DNA of 64,000 nt from UBA5399 sp964592125 (GCA_964592125.1 CAZQBV010000001.1:15694-79693), one strand, 5' to 3'. Positions 24,003 to 33,042 are shown, numbered from the stretch's first letter. Translations and numbers: made by a program. Notes: generated by a model from the sequence alone, not told the origin.

Positions 24003-24038
24003 CACCACCCAATGCAAAAGTGACATTGTTGGGAGGTG
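24003..24038 (+). other. unexplained stem-loop in the 219-bp spacer
   Basis: CACC-A-CCCAATG pairs with CATTG-TTGGG-A-GGTG, a long hairpin interrupted by one A-A mismatch. It has no T-tail and lies just past a strong terminator, about 180 bp before the next gene. It may be part of a leader or a small RNA. Confidence 0.3.
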
Positions 24039-24216
24039 TTGCTTGGCCAGAATAGCGCTATAGATTTTGCAGGATTATATTTGTGCAAAGTTTTATGGTT
24101 TTTGGAAGCTATATTGCGGGTAATAGTATTAATACAAAACACTGATAGAAAAGCTTCTTTTTAGGCAAATGGCATTATTGATAAAAAAAATTAATATACT
24201 ATGAAGAGGAGGAAAT

Positions 24217-25284
24217 ATGGAAGTAAGATGGTTGACACAAGCTGATTTACCCCAAGTGAAGCAGGTTTGGAAGAACTGTTTTGATGATTCAGACGCATTT
24301 ATAGAAACATATTTTAAGGTTGCCGCCAATGTGGAAGATGGATTGGGTTACTTCAATGAAGATAGACTAGTTGCAGATTTGTTTGAATTGAATTTTCAGG
24401 CGCAATTGTCGGGCGTCGAATATAATGCTCCTTTTTTGGCGGGTTGTGCTACCTTGCCTGAAGTTCGAAAAAAAGGACTTATGCGGGAATTGATTAAAAA
24501 CGCATTGATAGGAATGTATGAAGATGGTAGAGAGGTAACATTTCTGCATCCTTTCAAACATTCTTTCTACAGACAGTTTGGTTACGAAACGGTAGCATAT
24601 GTGCGAAAAATGGACGAAACAACAGATCCAACCCAAATTATGGATATGGTAACTACCGCACAAAGTATGGATGGACTTCCGTTGCAAGCGCTAGGTAGAG
24701 CATATAATAAATATGTGAACCAATTTGACAACCATTTTATGCGAAAACCAGCCAGAATGGAAGCATGGCTAAGATTGTTATTTGCAGATGGTGGATATAT
24801 ATCGTATCTAATAGATGGAGATACTGCGGCCTATGCCTTGTATTATGTAAAAGACAATACTGCAGATATTTTTGAGCTTGTGTTTGAGAGTGAACAACAG
24901 CGCAAATCACTTATTCACGCAACGGGATCTAAAAGTTGCAGTTATTTTTTGCCTGCGACAATAGGTAAGACTGTAGGCAATATAGAGGAATTTACAATGA
25001 TGCGCGTTGTAAACCCTGTGTGGGCACTTCAAAGCTATGATTACGATAACAGGGGTTCGTTTTCCATTCATGTAGAAGATTCGTTTTTAGAACGAGACTA
25101 TAATCTTGCGGTAAATTTTGAAAATAGACAAGTAGTTATTGGCGCTATAACAGGGGGGTGCGATATAAATGTAGACATTACCGAACTGTCTTGTCTGCTA
25201 ACAGGAACTAATGTTGATGCGTGTTCCCGTACTGCTGCGGAGATATTTTCGCCGCGCAATAGTTGTTATTTTGAGACGTATTAA
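24217..25284 (+). CDS. GNAT-family N-acetyltransferase, Eis-like with SCP2-type C-terminus
   Basis: 355 aa. The N-terminal GNAT domain has the acetyl-CoA pyrophosphate-binding loop CATLPEVRKKGLMRELI and a second GNAT-like domain. HPFKHSFYRQFGYE is the typical tail of the first GNAT domain in Eis/YfmK-like enzymes. The C-terminal ~100 residues look like a sterol-carrier-protein-2-like fold (NLAVNFENRQVVIGA). Eis-type enzymes acetylate amines of antibiotics or proteins; the true substrate here is unknown. A GAGGAGG ribosome binding site precedes the ATG. Monocistronic. Confidence 0.82.
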   Translation: MEVRWLTQADLPQVKQVWKNCFDDSDAFIETYFKVAANVEDGLGYFNEDRLVADLFELNFQAQLSGVEYNAPFLAGCATLPEVRKKGLMRELIKNALIGMYEDGREVTFLHPFKHSFYRQFGYETVAYVRKMDETTDPTQIMDMVTTAQSMDGLPLQALGRAYNKYVNQFDNHFMRKPARMEAWLRLLFADGGYISYLIDGDTAAYALYYVKDNTADIFELVFESEQQRKSLIHATGSKSCSYFLPATIGKTVGNIEEFTMMRVVNPVWALQSYDYDNRGSFSIHVEDSFLERDYNLAVNFENRQVVIGAITGGCDINVDITELSCLLTGTNVDACSRTAAEIFSPRNSCYFETY

Positions 25285-25376
25285 CGATTTTAAAGCTATC
25301 AAACTATTAAATAGGTAGAAACTAAAAAAAATCGGTATTTTTGGGCGTTTTCTGATCTATTCCGACCTATGGTGAT

Positions 25377-25405
25377 TTGCATAAAAGGATCAGGTAGGCT
25401 AAACT
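25377..25405 (+). promoter_or_regulatory. weak candidate promoter of the ATP synthase operon
   Basis: TTGCAT, 17 bp, TAAACT, 40 bp upstream of the first gene. Both boxes match consensus in only four of six positions. Confidence 0.35.
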
Positions 25406-25444
25406 ACTATAAGACTTAATTACAGACGGGATGGGTATGTTTTT

Positions 25445-25750
25445 ATGTGGGCAATTTTTATTGGTTTTGCGCTAGGTGTTTTTCAAGTGATGTTACTTCG
25501 AAAAACTGTGATAATGATGACAGCCAGTAAAACGAACATTTCATTGGGCGTTATGATATCGGTAGGTAAACTAGCGCTTATTTTAGTTACGCTTTGGTTG
25601 CTTGGCAAATATGTAAGCCTAAACTCTGTACTTTGGTGTGCGGGTGGTTTGGCAATTGCTATGATTGGCATGCCCATAGTAAACAATATAAGAGAGAACA
25701 AAAAAACAACTGCAGAGCAACAGGGAAAGGGTGGTGCAGGCCATGAATAA
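25445..25750 (+). CDS. ATP synthase subunit I-like membrane protein
   Basis: 101 aa with about three to four hydrophobic helices, a VMLLRKTVIMMTAS loop, and a charged C-terminal tail (IRENKKTTAEQQGKG). Position directly upstream of atpB, with an 8-bp overlap, matches AtpI-type proteins, which help assemble the c-ring. Sequence similarity by eye is weak, so the identity rests mainly on size, topology and place. Confidence 0.65.
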   Translation: MWAIFIGFALGVFQVMLLRKTVIMMTASKTNISLGVMISVGKLALILVTLWLLGKYVSLNSVLWCAGGLAIAMIGMPIVNNIRENKKTTAEQQGKGGAGHE

Positions 25751-26438
25751 GATGGCAATGGACATACCGTCTATTACTCCAGAAAAAGTTTTGTTGTTTG
25801 GCGGAGCGCAGGTAAGCGTAACTGTGATAACGGCATATTGTGTAACGGCTGCCATTATTGTTTTGGGGTTGCTTTTTAAATTTGTATTTATAAAACGTTG
25901 GGCAACAGTGCCCAAGGGACTGCAAAATGTTTTGGAAATGGCAGTTGGTGGAATCAAAAAGTTTTCTGTCAATGTTTTGGGAGAGCGAGCCGGCTCTTCT
26001 ATAGCGCCTTATATGCTGACACTTTATACCTTTGTTATTCTAGGTGGGCTAACCGAATTTATGGGTGTTCGTTCGCCTGCAACAGACCTTAACTGTACAA
26101 TAGCTTTGGCGTTGATTACTTTTGTGCTTATTATTGGATATTCCATACGTTACAAAGGTCTGGTGGGATGGATGAAAACATATCTCCAGCCAAAACCGTT
26201 TATGTTGCCTTTTAATATTTTATCGGCAATTACAATACCTGTATCGCTTGCCTGTCGTATGTTTGGCAACCTATTCAGTGGTTTATTGATCATGGATCTT
26301 ATTTATAGTGGAATGGGTAATTTTGCATTTGTGATACCCGCACTTGCATCCATTTATTTAATATTGTTCCACGTTGTAATGCAAAGCTATGTGTTCTCTA
26401 CACTTACGCTTTCATTTACAAACGAAAAATTAGAATAG
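25743..26438 (+). CDS. atpB: F0F1 ATP synthase subunit a
   Basis: 231 aa. I use the ATG at 25743, overlapping the upstream stop, with GGGAAAGGTGG before it. Five to six transmembrane helices. The conserved channel segment SLACRMFGNLFSGLLIMDL holds the essential Arg. A C-terminal HVVMQSYVFSTLTLSF helix follows. With the c-ring it forms the ion path through the membrane. Confidence 0.93.
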   Translation: MNKMAMDIPSITPEKVLLFGGAQVSVTVITAYCVTAAIIVLGLLFKFVFIKRWATVPKGLQNVLEMAVGGIKKFSVNVLGERAGSSIAPYMLTLYTFVILGGLTEFMGVRSPATDLNCTIALALITFVLIIGYSIRYKGLVGWMKTYLQPKPFMLPFNILSAITIPVSLACRMFGNLFSGLLIMDLIYSGMGNFAFVIPALASIYLILFHVVMQSYVFSTLTLSFTNEKLE

Positions 26439-26489
26439 AGTTTTATTGATTAGATATTTATATACACTTATATTTTAGGAGGTAGGGAA

Positions 26490-26720
26490 ATGGAAACAGG
26501 TTTAATAGCAATTGGTGCCGGTATTGCGGTTCTGACAGGTTTGGGAGCAGGCGTAGGTATGGGTATTGCAACCAGCAAAGCATGTGAAGCTGTTGCGCGC
26601 CAGCCCGAGGCAACAGGAAAAATAAACCAAGTATTATTGATTGGTTTGGCACTTGCAGAATCTACAGCCATTTATGGTTTTGTTATTGCCATCATGATGA
26701 TTTTCACCATGGGAGGCTAA
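26490..26720 (+). CDS. atpE: F0F1 ATP synthase subunit c
   Basis: 76 aa, two transmembrane helices joined by the polar loop ARQPEATGK. The ion-binding carboxylate is Glu in LALAESTAIYG. The Ser-Thr-x2-Tyr that accompanies Na+-binding c subunits is present, but the helix-1 Gln of the known Na+ type (GVGQG) is Met here (GAGVGMG). The coupling ion, H+ or Na+, is therefore unclear. TTAGGAGGTAGGG gives an excellent ribosome binding site, as expected for the most abundant subunit. Confidence 0.95.
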   Translation: METGLIAIGAGIAVLTGLGAGVGMGIATSKACEAVARQPEATGKINQVLLIGLALAESTAIYGFVIAIMMIFTMGG

Positions 26721-26771
26721 TAAATTGGCTGAGCTGTGCGTGTTGGGCAAAAGAAATACTAGGGGAAGCAT

Positions 26772-27248
26772 ATGGAAATAAATATTTGGGAAATATGCCT
26801 TTATATCATTAATATTGTCATACTGTTTGTCTTTTTGCGTTGGCTGCTGTATAAGCCGGTTATGAAGTTTATGAACAAACGTACAGACGGCATTCAGCAA
26901 CAATTGGATGATGCGTCTAAGCTGCAAACGGATGCGGAACAGTTAAAGGCAAAATATGATGAGATGATGGAAAATGCGCAGGGGCTTGCTGCACAAATTA
27001 TTAATCAAGGCAAGGATATTGCAGATGAGCAAGCGAAGCAAATTGCGTTGGAAGCAGAAGAGCAAGCCAAGGAAATAAGAGAACGTACCAAGAAGCATGT
27101 GGAAGAGCAAAAAAAGCAAGCTATTATAGATATGCGCCAAGAAGTGACGCGGATAGCTGTGCAAATTGCAGAAAAAGTTTTGGAACGTGAAGTTTCTTAT
27201 GCTGACAATAAGGATATTATTGAAAAATTTTTCGAGAAGGTGGGCTAA
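26772..27248 (+). CDS. atpF: F0F1 ATP synthase subunit b
   Basis: 158 aa. One N-terminal membrane helix (about 6-25), then a long Ala/Glu/Lys/Gln-rich helix that forms the peripheral stalk, ending in KVLEREVSYADNKDIIEKFFEKVG. Length is normal, so there is no b-delta fusion as in mycobacteria. It is followed after 3 bp by the fused alpha gene, leaving no room for a separate delta gene. Confidence 0.92.
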   Translation: MEINIWEICLYIINIVILFVFLRWLLYKPVMKFMNKRTDGIQQQLDDASKLQTDAEQLKAKYDEMMENAQGLAAQIINQGKDIADEQAKQIALEAEEQAKEIRERTKKHVEEQKKQAIIDMRQEVTRIAVQIAEKVLEREVSYADNKDIIEKFFEKVG

Positions 27249-27251
27249 ACT

Positions 27252-29093
27252 TTGAAGGAGCTTAAGGGGAAACTTGTGAGCGCTTCAAAGCTGCCTGATG
27301 AAGAACTCACAGTAATAATAGACAGGTTTGAGAAATTACTTGGTGCAAAAATAGAGTTTACTGTAGAAATTGATCCTAGTTTGTATGGTGGTTTTTGCGC
27401 GACCGTGAACAATATGATTTACGACTTGAGTATCCGGTCTTATTTGGAAAGGATTCATAACTATATGGGTGAAAATTCGGGGATCATGGATCATGCCGAG
27501 CTGGACGAGATGGTGAAATCCATAGAAAAGCAAGTGGATGGTGAAATAAGCGAAACTACCATCAGCAAAGATCTATTGGAAAAAGTGGAGCGCTTTGATT
27601 CTAAATATGATGTTTCTATGATTGGAATTGTAGAACGTGTTGGGGATGGTATTGTATTTGTTCGCGGATTAGACGGTGTGAAAAACGGCGAGTTATTGCA
27701 GTTTGAAAACGAAATTTATGGCATTGTAATGAATTTGGAAAAAGAACGCGTTGGTGCGGTGCTTTTAAACAGCCCCACCAATGTAACAGAGGGTTCTATG
27801 GTGCGTCATACTGGTGGCGTGGTGCGTGTGCCTGTTGGCAATGCTTTGTTGGGCAGAGCGGTAAATCCGTTGGGTATTCCTGTGGACGCCAGAGGCGACA
27901 TTGCTACAAACGCGTATCGTCCAATAGAGGCGGAAGCACCGCCCATTATAGACCGTCAGGCTGTTAGTCAGCCACTGCAAACAGGCATTATGGCAATAGA
28001 TTCTATGATTCCCATTGGTCGTGGGCAAAGGGAACTGATTATTGGAGACAGACAAACAGGAAAAACGGCCATTGCAGTAGATACCATTATCAACCAAAAA
28101 GGAAAAAATGTAATTTGTGTATATGTGGCGGTGGCACAAAAAGCTTCCACAGTGGCAGACATTGTAAAGCGTTTGGATGAATTTGGCGCGTTGGAATATA
28201 CAGTAATTGTTGTTTCCACAGCAAGTGACACTGCGCCTATGCAGTATATTGCGCCTTATGCTGGTTGTGCCATTGCAGAAGAGTTTATGTACGAAGGCAA
28301 GGATGTTTTGGTAGTCTATGATGACCTTTCAAAGCATGCGGTAGCGTACCGTGCAATGTCTCTGTTGTTGCGTCGTCCGCCGGGACGTGAGGCGTACCCC
28401 GGCGATGTTTTCTACTTGCACTCTCGCCTATTAGAGCGTGCGGCCAAGCTTTCGGATAAGCTGGGGGCTGGCTCTATGACAGCACTTCCCATTGTAGAAA
28501 CAATGGATGGAGATATTTCATCGTACATTCCTACAAATGTTATTTCTATTACCGATGGCCAGATATACTTAGAAACAGAGCTGTTTAATTCTGGGCAGCG
28601 CCCTGCTGTAAATGTGGGGCTTTCGGTTTCGCGTGTAGGTGGTGCGGCACAAACAAAGGCAATGCGCAAGGTGGCGGGGCCTCTTAGAATTGAGCTTGCA
28701 CAGTTTCGCGAGTTGGCGGTATTCTCGCAATTTGCGGCTGACTTAGACAAGGCAACGCAGGATGCTTTGGAGAATGGCAAACGTTTGACGGAAACGTTAA
28801 TACAACCACAATATGATCCGGTTTCTGTAGAGGATCAAATTATTGTTTTGTGTGTAGCAACAAATAAAGCACTGATGGATATACCTATAAAGCAGATTCG
28901 TTCATTTAACAGAGGTTTTTTGAACTTTATTAATGCCAAGCATGCCGCAATAAAGAAAGAGCTGAAGGAAACAGGTGCCATTACGGATGAGCAGCAGAAG
29001 CTGATTTTGGAAGCGGCAAGTGAATATAAAACGAGCTTTTTTGCCCAGAAAAGCGAAGAAAAAGAACTGATAAATTGGGAAGTGAGTAACTAA
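27252..29093 (+). CDS. atpA: F0F1 ATP synthase subunit alpha with fused delta C-terminal-like domain
   Basis: 613 aa, about 100 more than normal. Residues ~7-68 resemble the C-terminal domain of delta/OSCP: VSASKLPDEEL, then GAKIEFTVEIDPSLYGGF and IYDLSIRSYLERI (delta: V-x-SA-x-x-L...DPSLIGG...DGSVRxxLxxL). Residues ~70-115 are a charged linker. From ~116 it is a standard alpha subunit: GIVERVGDGI, Walker A GDRQTGKT at 265-272 (169 in E. coli, so +96), DDLSKHAVAYR, and SVSRVGGAAQTKAM. No other delta gene is present. The TTG at 27252 and a GTG at 27276 (AAGGGG just before it) are both possible starts; either keeps the delta-like domain nearly whole. Confidence 0.93.
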   Translation: MKELKGKLVSASKLPDEELTVIIDRFEKLLGAKIEFTVEIDPSLYGGFCATVNNMIYDLSIRSYLERIHNYMGENSGIMDHAELDEMVKSIEKQVDGEISETTISKDLLEKVERFDSKYDVSMIGIVERVGDGIVFVRGLDGVKNGELLQFENEIYGIVMNLEKERVGAVLLNSPTNVTEGSMVRHTGGVVRVPVGNALLGRAVNPLGIPVDARGDIATNAYRPIEAEAPPIIDRQAVSQPLQTGIMAIDSMIPIGRGQRELIIGDRQTGKTAIAVDTIINQKGKNVICVYVAVAQKASTVADIVKRLDEFGALEYTVIVVSTASDTAPMQYIAPYAGCAIAEEFMYEGKDVLVVYDDLSKHAVAYRAMSLLLRRPPGREAYPGDVFYLHSRLLERAAKLSDKLGAGSMTALPIVETMDGDISSYIPTNVISITDGQIYLETELFNSGQRPAVNVGLSVSRVGGAAQTKAMRKVAGPLRIELAQFRELAVFSQFAADLDKATQDALENGKRLTETLIQPQYDPVSVEDQIIVLCVATNKALMDIPIKQIRSFNRGFLNFINAKHAAIKKELKETGAITDEQQKLILEAASEYKTSFFAQKSEEKELINWEVSN

Positions 29094-29098
29094 GCCAT

Positions 29099-29968
29099 AT
29101 GAGAAGTGCAGCGGATATAAGCAACAGCATAAAAGCAATTGGGCAGACCAGCCAAATAACCAAGGCTATGAAGCTGATTTCTACGTCCAAAATGCAAAAA
29201 GCAATACAGCGTTACGATGCAAACCTACTGTATTTCAACCGTGTGCGTGCCGCGTTAAAAGATATACTTACGCATTCTCGCGAACTGAACCACACGTTTT
29301 TGTATCAGCATGAAGAAGGCATCCCTGCCTATATTGTGATAGCTGCAGACAAGGGGCTGGCAGGCGGTTACAATTCCAATGTGCTTAATTTTGCTATGGA
29401 CGTCATGGAGCCGGGCAATAAGTTTATTATTACGATAGGGCAAGAAGCGCGTGCTTTTTTTGAACGAAAAAAGCAACCAATCGATGTAGAGTATCTGCAT
29501 ATAGCACAGAACCCTACTCTTTACGAGGCAAGGAATCTGGTGAGCGATATTGCGGGAATGTATAAAGACAACGTGATGCGTGAAGTGCATTTGATCTATA
29601 CACGGTATTATTCCAATGTGAAGCAGGAGCCAGTGGCTATGAAGCTGCTTCCCGTGGATTCGGATGCGTTAAAGGATGTTGAGCTGGAAACGCACTATGA
29701 TGATGAGCTGAGCTATCATCCGTCTCCTGGGCAGGTTTTTGACACACTGATCCCTCAGTATATTATTGGTTTGGTATATGGGGCGTTGATACAGGCCTTT
29801 GCCAGTGAAAATAGCGCTAGAATGGTTGCTATGGACAATGCTTCGCGCAATGCGGATGAGATGACAAGCAAGCTTAACATTCAAATGAACCGTGCACGGC
29901 AGCAATCTATTACAAGCGAAATAACAGAAATTGTAGGCGCAATGGACGCCATGATGGAAGAGGAGTAA
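29099..29968 (+). CDS. atpG: F0F1 ATP synthase subunit gamma
   Basis: 289 aa. N-terminal coil SIKAIGQTSQITKAMKLIS and C-terminal coil NRARQQSITSEITEIVGAMDA form the central shaft; between them is the Rossmann-like domain (ADKGLAGGYNSNVL). Start ATG 5 bp after the alpha stop. Normal length and no oddities. Confidence 0.95.
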   Translation: MRSAADISNSIKAIGQTSQITKAMKLISTSKMQKAIQRYDANLLYFNRVRAALKDILTHSRELNHTFLYQHEEGIPAYIVIAADKGLAGGYNSNVLNFAMDVMEPGNKFIITIGQEARAFFERKKQPIDVEYLHIAQNPTLYEARNLVSDIAGMYKDNVMREVHLIYTRYYSNVKQEPVAMKLLPVDSDALKDVELETHYDDELSYHPSPGQVFDTLIPQYIIGLVYGALIQAFASENSARMVAMDNASRNADEMTSKLNIQMNRARQQSITSEITEIVGAMDAMMEEE

Positions 29969-29975
29969 TGGCTTT

Positions 29976-31382
29976 ATGTATCAATATAAAACTGTTAGTG
30001 AGGGCGAAATTATTAAAATAACCGGCCCGGTTATGGATGTGCAGTTTTCTGAAAAAACAATGCCCATGATTAACACCGTGTTATTTGTGGAAAATGATGG
30101 CAGACGAATTTGGATGGAAGTGGCCGCGCAGGTGGGCAAAAGTGTGGTGCGGTGCATTGCGCTGGATGCTACAGAGGGCATTTATTGCGGCATGAAAGCG
30201 CACAACACGGGCGAGCCTATAAAAATACCTGTTGGTGATAACATCTTGGGTCGGGTTGTGAATGTAATGGGGCAGGCAATAGATGGCAAGGACGAGATAG
30301 AGACAGAAGAGTACGCTTCTATCTATCGTGATGCACCAGCTTTTTCAGAACAAAACCCTGTGTCTGAAATATTTGAAACGGGACTGAAGGTAATTGACTT
30401 GCTAGCACCCTATGCTAAGGGTGGAAAAATTGGTTTGTTTGGTGGCGCGGGTGTAGGCAAAACTGTGTTGATCAATGAGCTGATTCACAACATCGCCACG
30501 GAAGGTGGCGGTTATTCGGTATTTACAGGTGTGGGAGAAAGAAGCCGAGAGGGCTATGACTTAATACAGGAAATGACGGAAAGCGGCGTGCTGCAAAACA
30601 CAGCGTTGGCCTTTGGGCAAATGAATGAATCGCCCGGTTCCCGTATGCGTGTAGCCATGACTGGTCTTACCATGGCCGAGTATTTAAGAGATAAAACGCA
30701 ACAGAATATTTTGTTGTTTATTGATAATATTTACCGCTTTATTCAGGCGGGTTCGGAAGTATCTGCTTTGTTGGGGCGAATTCCGTCTGCTGTGGGGTAT
30801 CAACCAACGCTGGCCAATGAGCTGGGGGCGTTGCAGGAAAGAATTACTTCTACAAAGCATGGTTCTATCACATCGGTACAGGCAATTTATGTGCCGGCTG
30901 ATGACCTAACAGACCCTGCGCCTGCAACAACATTTTCACATTTGGATGCAACCACTGTACTTTCCAGAAACGTTTCGGAGCTAGGTATCTATCCTGCAGT
31001 GGATCCGTTGGAGTCTTCATCGCGTATTTTGGATCCTCGTATTGTGGGAGACGAGCATTACGAAACAGCCGGTAGGGTAATCAATGCTTTGCAACGTTAT
31101 AAAGAACTGCAAGATATTATTTCTATACTTGGTATGGAAGAACTGGCGCCAGAGGATAAAATGTTGGTATTTCGTGCACGTAAAATACAGCGTTTCCTCT
31201 CTCAGCCCATGTTTGTTGCAGAAGTATACACTGGAGTAAGCGGTAGGTTTGTGCCAGTTAAGGATACCATAGCAAGCTTTAAAGATATACTGGATGGTAA
31301 GGCAGATGATCTTCCTGAACAGGCATTCTTTATGGTGGGAGACTTGGATGATGCACGGGCAAAAGCCAAGACAATGGGGTGA
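29976..31382 (+). CDS. atpD: F0F1 ATP synthase subunit beta
   Basis: 468 aa. Walker A GGAGVGKTVLINELI, catalytic Glu in GVGERSREGYD, and IDNIYRFIQAGSEVSALLGR, which differs from the almost universal DNIFRFTQAGSE at two positions. The DELSEED loop reads MEELAPEDK. The C-terminus is typical. It carries the three catalytic nucleotide sites. GAGGAG lies upstream of the ATG at 29976. Confidence 0.96.
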   Translation: MYQYKTVSEGEIIKITGPVMDVQFSEKTMPMINTVLFVENDGRRIWMEVAAQVGKSVVRCIALDATEGIYCGMKAHNTGEPIKIPVGDNILGRVVNVMGQAIDGKDEIETEEYASIYRDAPAFSEQNPVSEIFETGLKVIDLLAPYAKGGKIGLFGGAGVGKTVLINELIHNIATEGGGYSVFTGVGERSREGYDLIQEMTESGVLQNTALAFGQMNESPGSRMRVAMTGLTMAEYLRDKTQQNILLFIDNIYRFIQAGSEVSALLGRIPSAVGYQPTLANELGALQERITSTKHGSITSVQAIYVPADDLTDPAPATTFSHLDATTVLSRNVSELGIYPAVDPLESSSRILDPRIVGDEHYETAGRVINALQRYKELQDIISILGMEELAPEDKMLVFRARKIQRFLSQPMFVAEVYTGVSGRFVPVKDTIASFKDILDGKADDLPEQAFFMVGDLDDARAKAKTMG

Positions 31383-31388
31383 TGCAGT

Positions 31389-31802
31389 ATGGCGGGTAAA
31401 TTTTTACTGGAAATATTAACACCCGAGCGATCCTTTTTTGTGGAAATGATAGAATCTATCATTTTGAATACAGAGGATGGTCAAATGTCTATACAAAAAG
31501 GCCATGAATCTGTGGTTATTGCTGTTGTGCCGGGTGAAATACGCATTAATACAGGGAAAAAATGGGTGTTGTGTTCTGTTACAGAAGGATTTGTAGAGGT
31601 GCGGCCAGAAGATACTATTATGTTTACCCAAGCTGCGGAATGGCCAGAGGAAATAGATGTAAAGCGTGCTGAACGCGCAAGAGAACGTGCGGAAGAACGC
31701 CTTCGTCAGCGCCAAAGTGCGGAAGAATACCGCAGAAGCAAGATTGCACTTGCGCGTGCAATGGCAAGGCTAAGCCTAACCAAACACAAAACAAAACTGT
31801 AA
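31389..31802 (+). CDS. atpC: F0F1 ATP synthase subunit epsilon
   Basis: 137 aa. N-terminal beta sandwich (LEILTPERSFFVEMIESIIL, GHESVVIAVVPGEIRI), then a strongly charged C-terminal two-helix region (Arg/Glu/Gln-rich, ending RAMARLSLTKHKTKL), which in other bacteria inhibits ATP hydrolysis. Last gene of the operon; a terminator follows immediately. Confidence 0.92.
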   Translation: MAGKFLLEILTPERSFFVEMIESIILNTEDGQMSIQKGHESVVIAVVPGEIRINTGKKWVLCSVTEGFVEVRPEDTIMFTQAAEWPEEIDVKRAERARERAEERLRQRQSAEEYRRSKIALARAMARLSLTKHKTKL

Positions 31803-31807
31803 TGCTA

Positions 31808-31832
31808 AGAGGCGGTAACGTCTCTTTTTTTT
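31808..31832 (+). terminator. terminator of the ATP synthase operon
   Basis: AGAGGCG-GTAA-CGTCTCT stem (one G-T pair) with eight T's, beginning 6 bp after the atpC stop. Confidence 0.9.
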
Positions 31833-31980
31833 ATTGCCTTATTATTGCGAATGAAGTGTTTTCTTTTTATCTAATCTGTATTATACTATTGTAGGTATAT
31901 CCTAGGGCATATTATATATTTTCGGCTATTATGCTAGATTAGGCTAGTAATGTGCCTTCAGAGAAATTGAGGGAGCTTGT

Positions 31981-33042
31981 ATGAAGGAAATAATGTTGGG
32001 AAATGAGGCGTTTGCACGCGGTGCCTACGAGGCAGGAGTGGATGTGGTATCCTCCTACCCAGGAACGCCAAGCACGGAAATCACAGAGAACATTGTAAAA
32101 TATAAGGAAATATATGCAGAGTGGGCACCCAATGAAAAAGTTGCACTGGAAGTGGCTTGTGGTGCAAGCTATGGTGGTGCGCGGGCTCTTTGCTGCATGA
32201 AGCATGTGGGATTAAACGTAGCTGCTGATCCGTTGTTTACCGCCGCCTATACAGGGGTGAATGGTGGGCTGGTAGTAGTGGTGGCAGATGACCCGGGAAT
32301 GCATTCCAGCCAAAATGAGCAGGATTCCCGCTTTTATGCACGCAGTGCGCACTTGCCCATGCTGGAACCTTCGGATAGTCAAGAAGCCAAAGATTTTATG
32401 AAGATTGCCTACGAACTAAGCGAACAGTTTGATACACCGGTGTTGCTGCGTTCTACCACTAGGATATCGCACTCGCGAGGGCTGGTGGAGCTGGCAGAGC
32501 CAAAGATACATACATGTAAGCCATACGAGAGAAACATTGGCAAATATGTAATGATGCCGGGCATGGCGCGGGCACGACATATTGTACTGGAAAAACGTAT
32601 GGAAGATATTGCTGCATATGCAGATACATTTGAGTTGAACAAAATGGAACTGCACGATACCAAGATAGGAATTATTACAAGTGGCGTTTGTTACGACTAT
32701 GTGAAAGAAGCTTTGCCCAATGCAAGTGTATTGAAACTGGGAATGGTGTATCCATTGCCTAAAAAGTTGATAGCAGAGTTTGCCAAGAAAGTAGACAAAC
32801 TTTATGTGATTGAAGAACTGGAGCCGTTTATAGAAAACCAGATAAAAGCGGCAGGAATACCCGTTTCGGGTAAGGCGCTTTTTTCTGTGCAGGGTGAATA
32901 CTCTGTAAATAAAATAAAAGAAGTGCTTCTGGGCGAAAAAACAGATGTAATAGAGAGTGGAGATGTGCCACAGCGTCCGCCTATTTTGTGCCCCGGCTGT
33001 CCACATCGTGCGGTGTACTATATGCTGAACAAGATGAAATAA
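31981..33042 (+). CDS. iorA: indolepyruvate:ferredoxin oxidoreductase alpha subunit, N-terminal part (before in-frame stop)
   Basis: 353 aa covering the pyrimidine-binding and transferase domains: FARGAYEAGVDVVSSYPGTP, ADDPGMHSSQNEQDSRFYAR, and the end LCPGCPHRAVYYMLNKMK. In intact IorA the text continues at once into the GDIGCYT region of the thiamine-diphosphate domain. Here a TAA stands at 33040-33042 and the same frame resumes directly in the next entry. The enzyme oxidises aryl pyruvates (from aromatic amino acids) to aryl-acetyl-CoA, reducing ferredoxin. The stop is a nonsense change, a sequencing error, or the boundary of a natural split gene. Confidence 0.85.
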   Translation: MKEIMLGNEAFARGAYEAGVDVVSSYPGTPSTEITENIVKYKEIYAEWAPNEKVALEVACGASYGGARALCCMKHVGLNVAADPLFTAAYTGVNGGLVVVVADDPGMHSSQNEQDSRFYARSAHLPMLEPSDSQEAKDFMKIAYELSEQFDTPVLLRSTTRISHSRGLVELAEPKIHTCKPYERNIGKYVMMPGMARARHIVLEKRMEDIAAYADTFELNKMELHDTKIGIITSGVCYDYVKEALPNASVLKLGMVYPLPKKLIAEFAKKVDKLYVIEELEPFIENQIKAAGIPVSGKALFSVQGEYSVNKIKEVLLGEKTDVIESGDVPQRPPILCPGCPHRAVYYMLNKMK

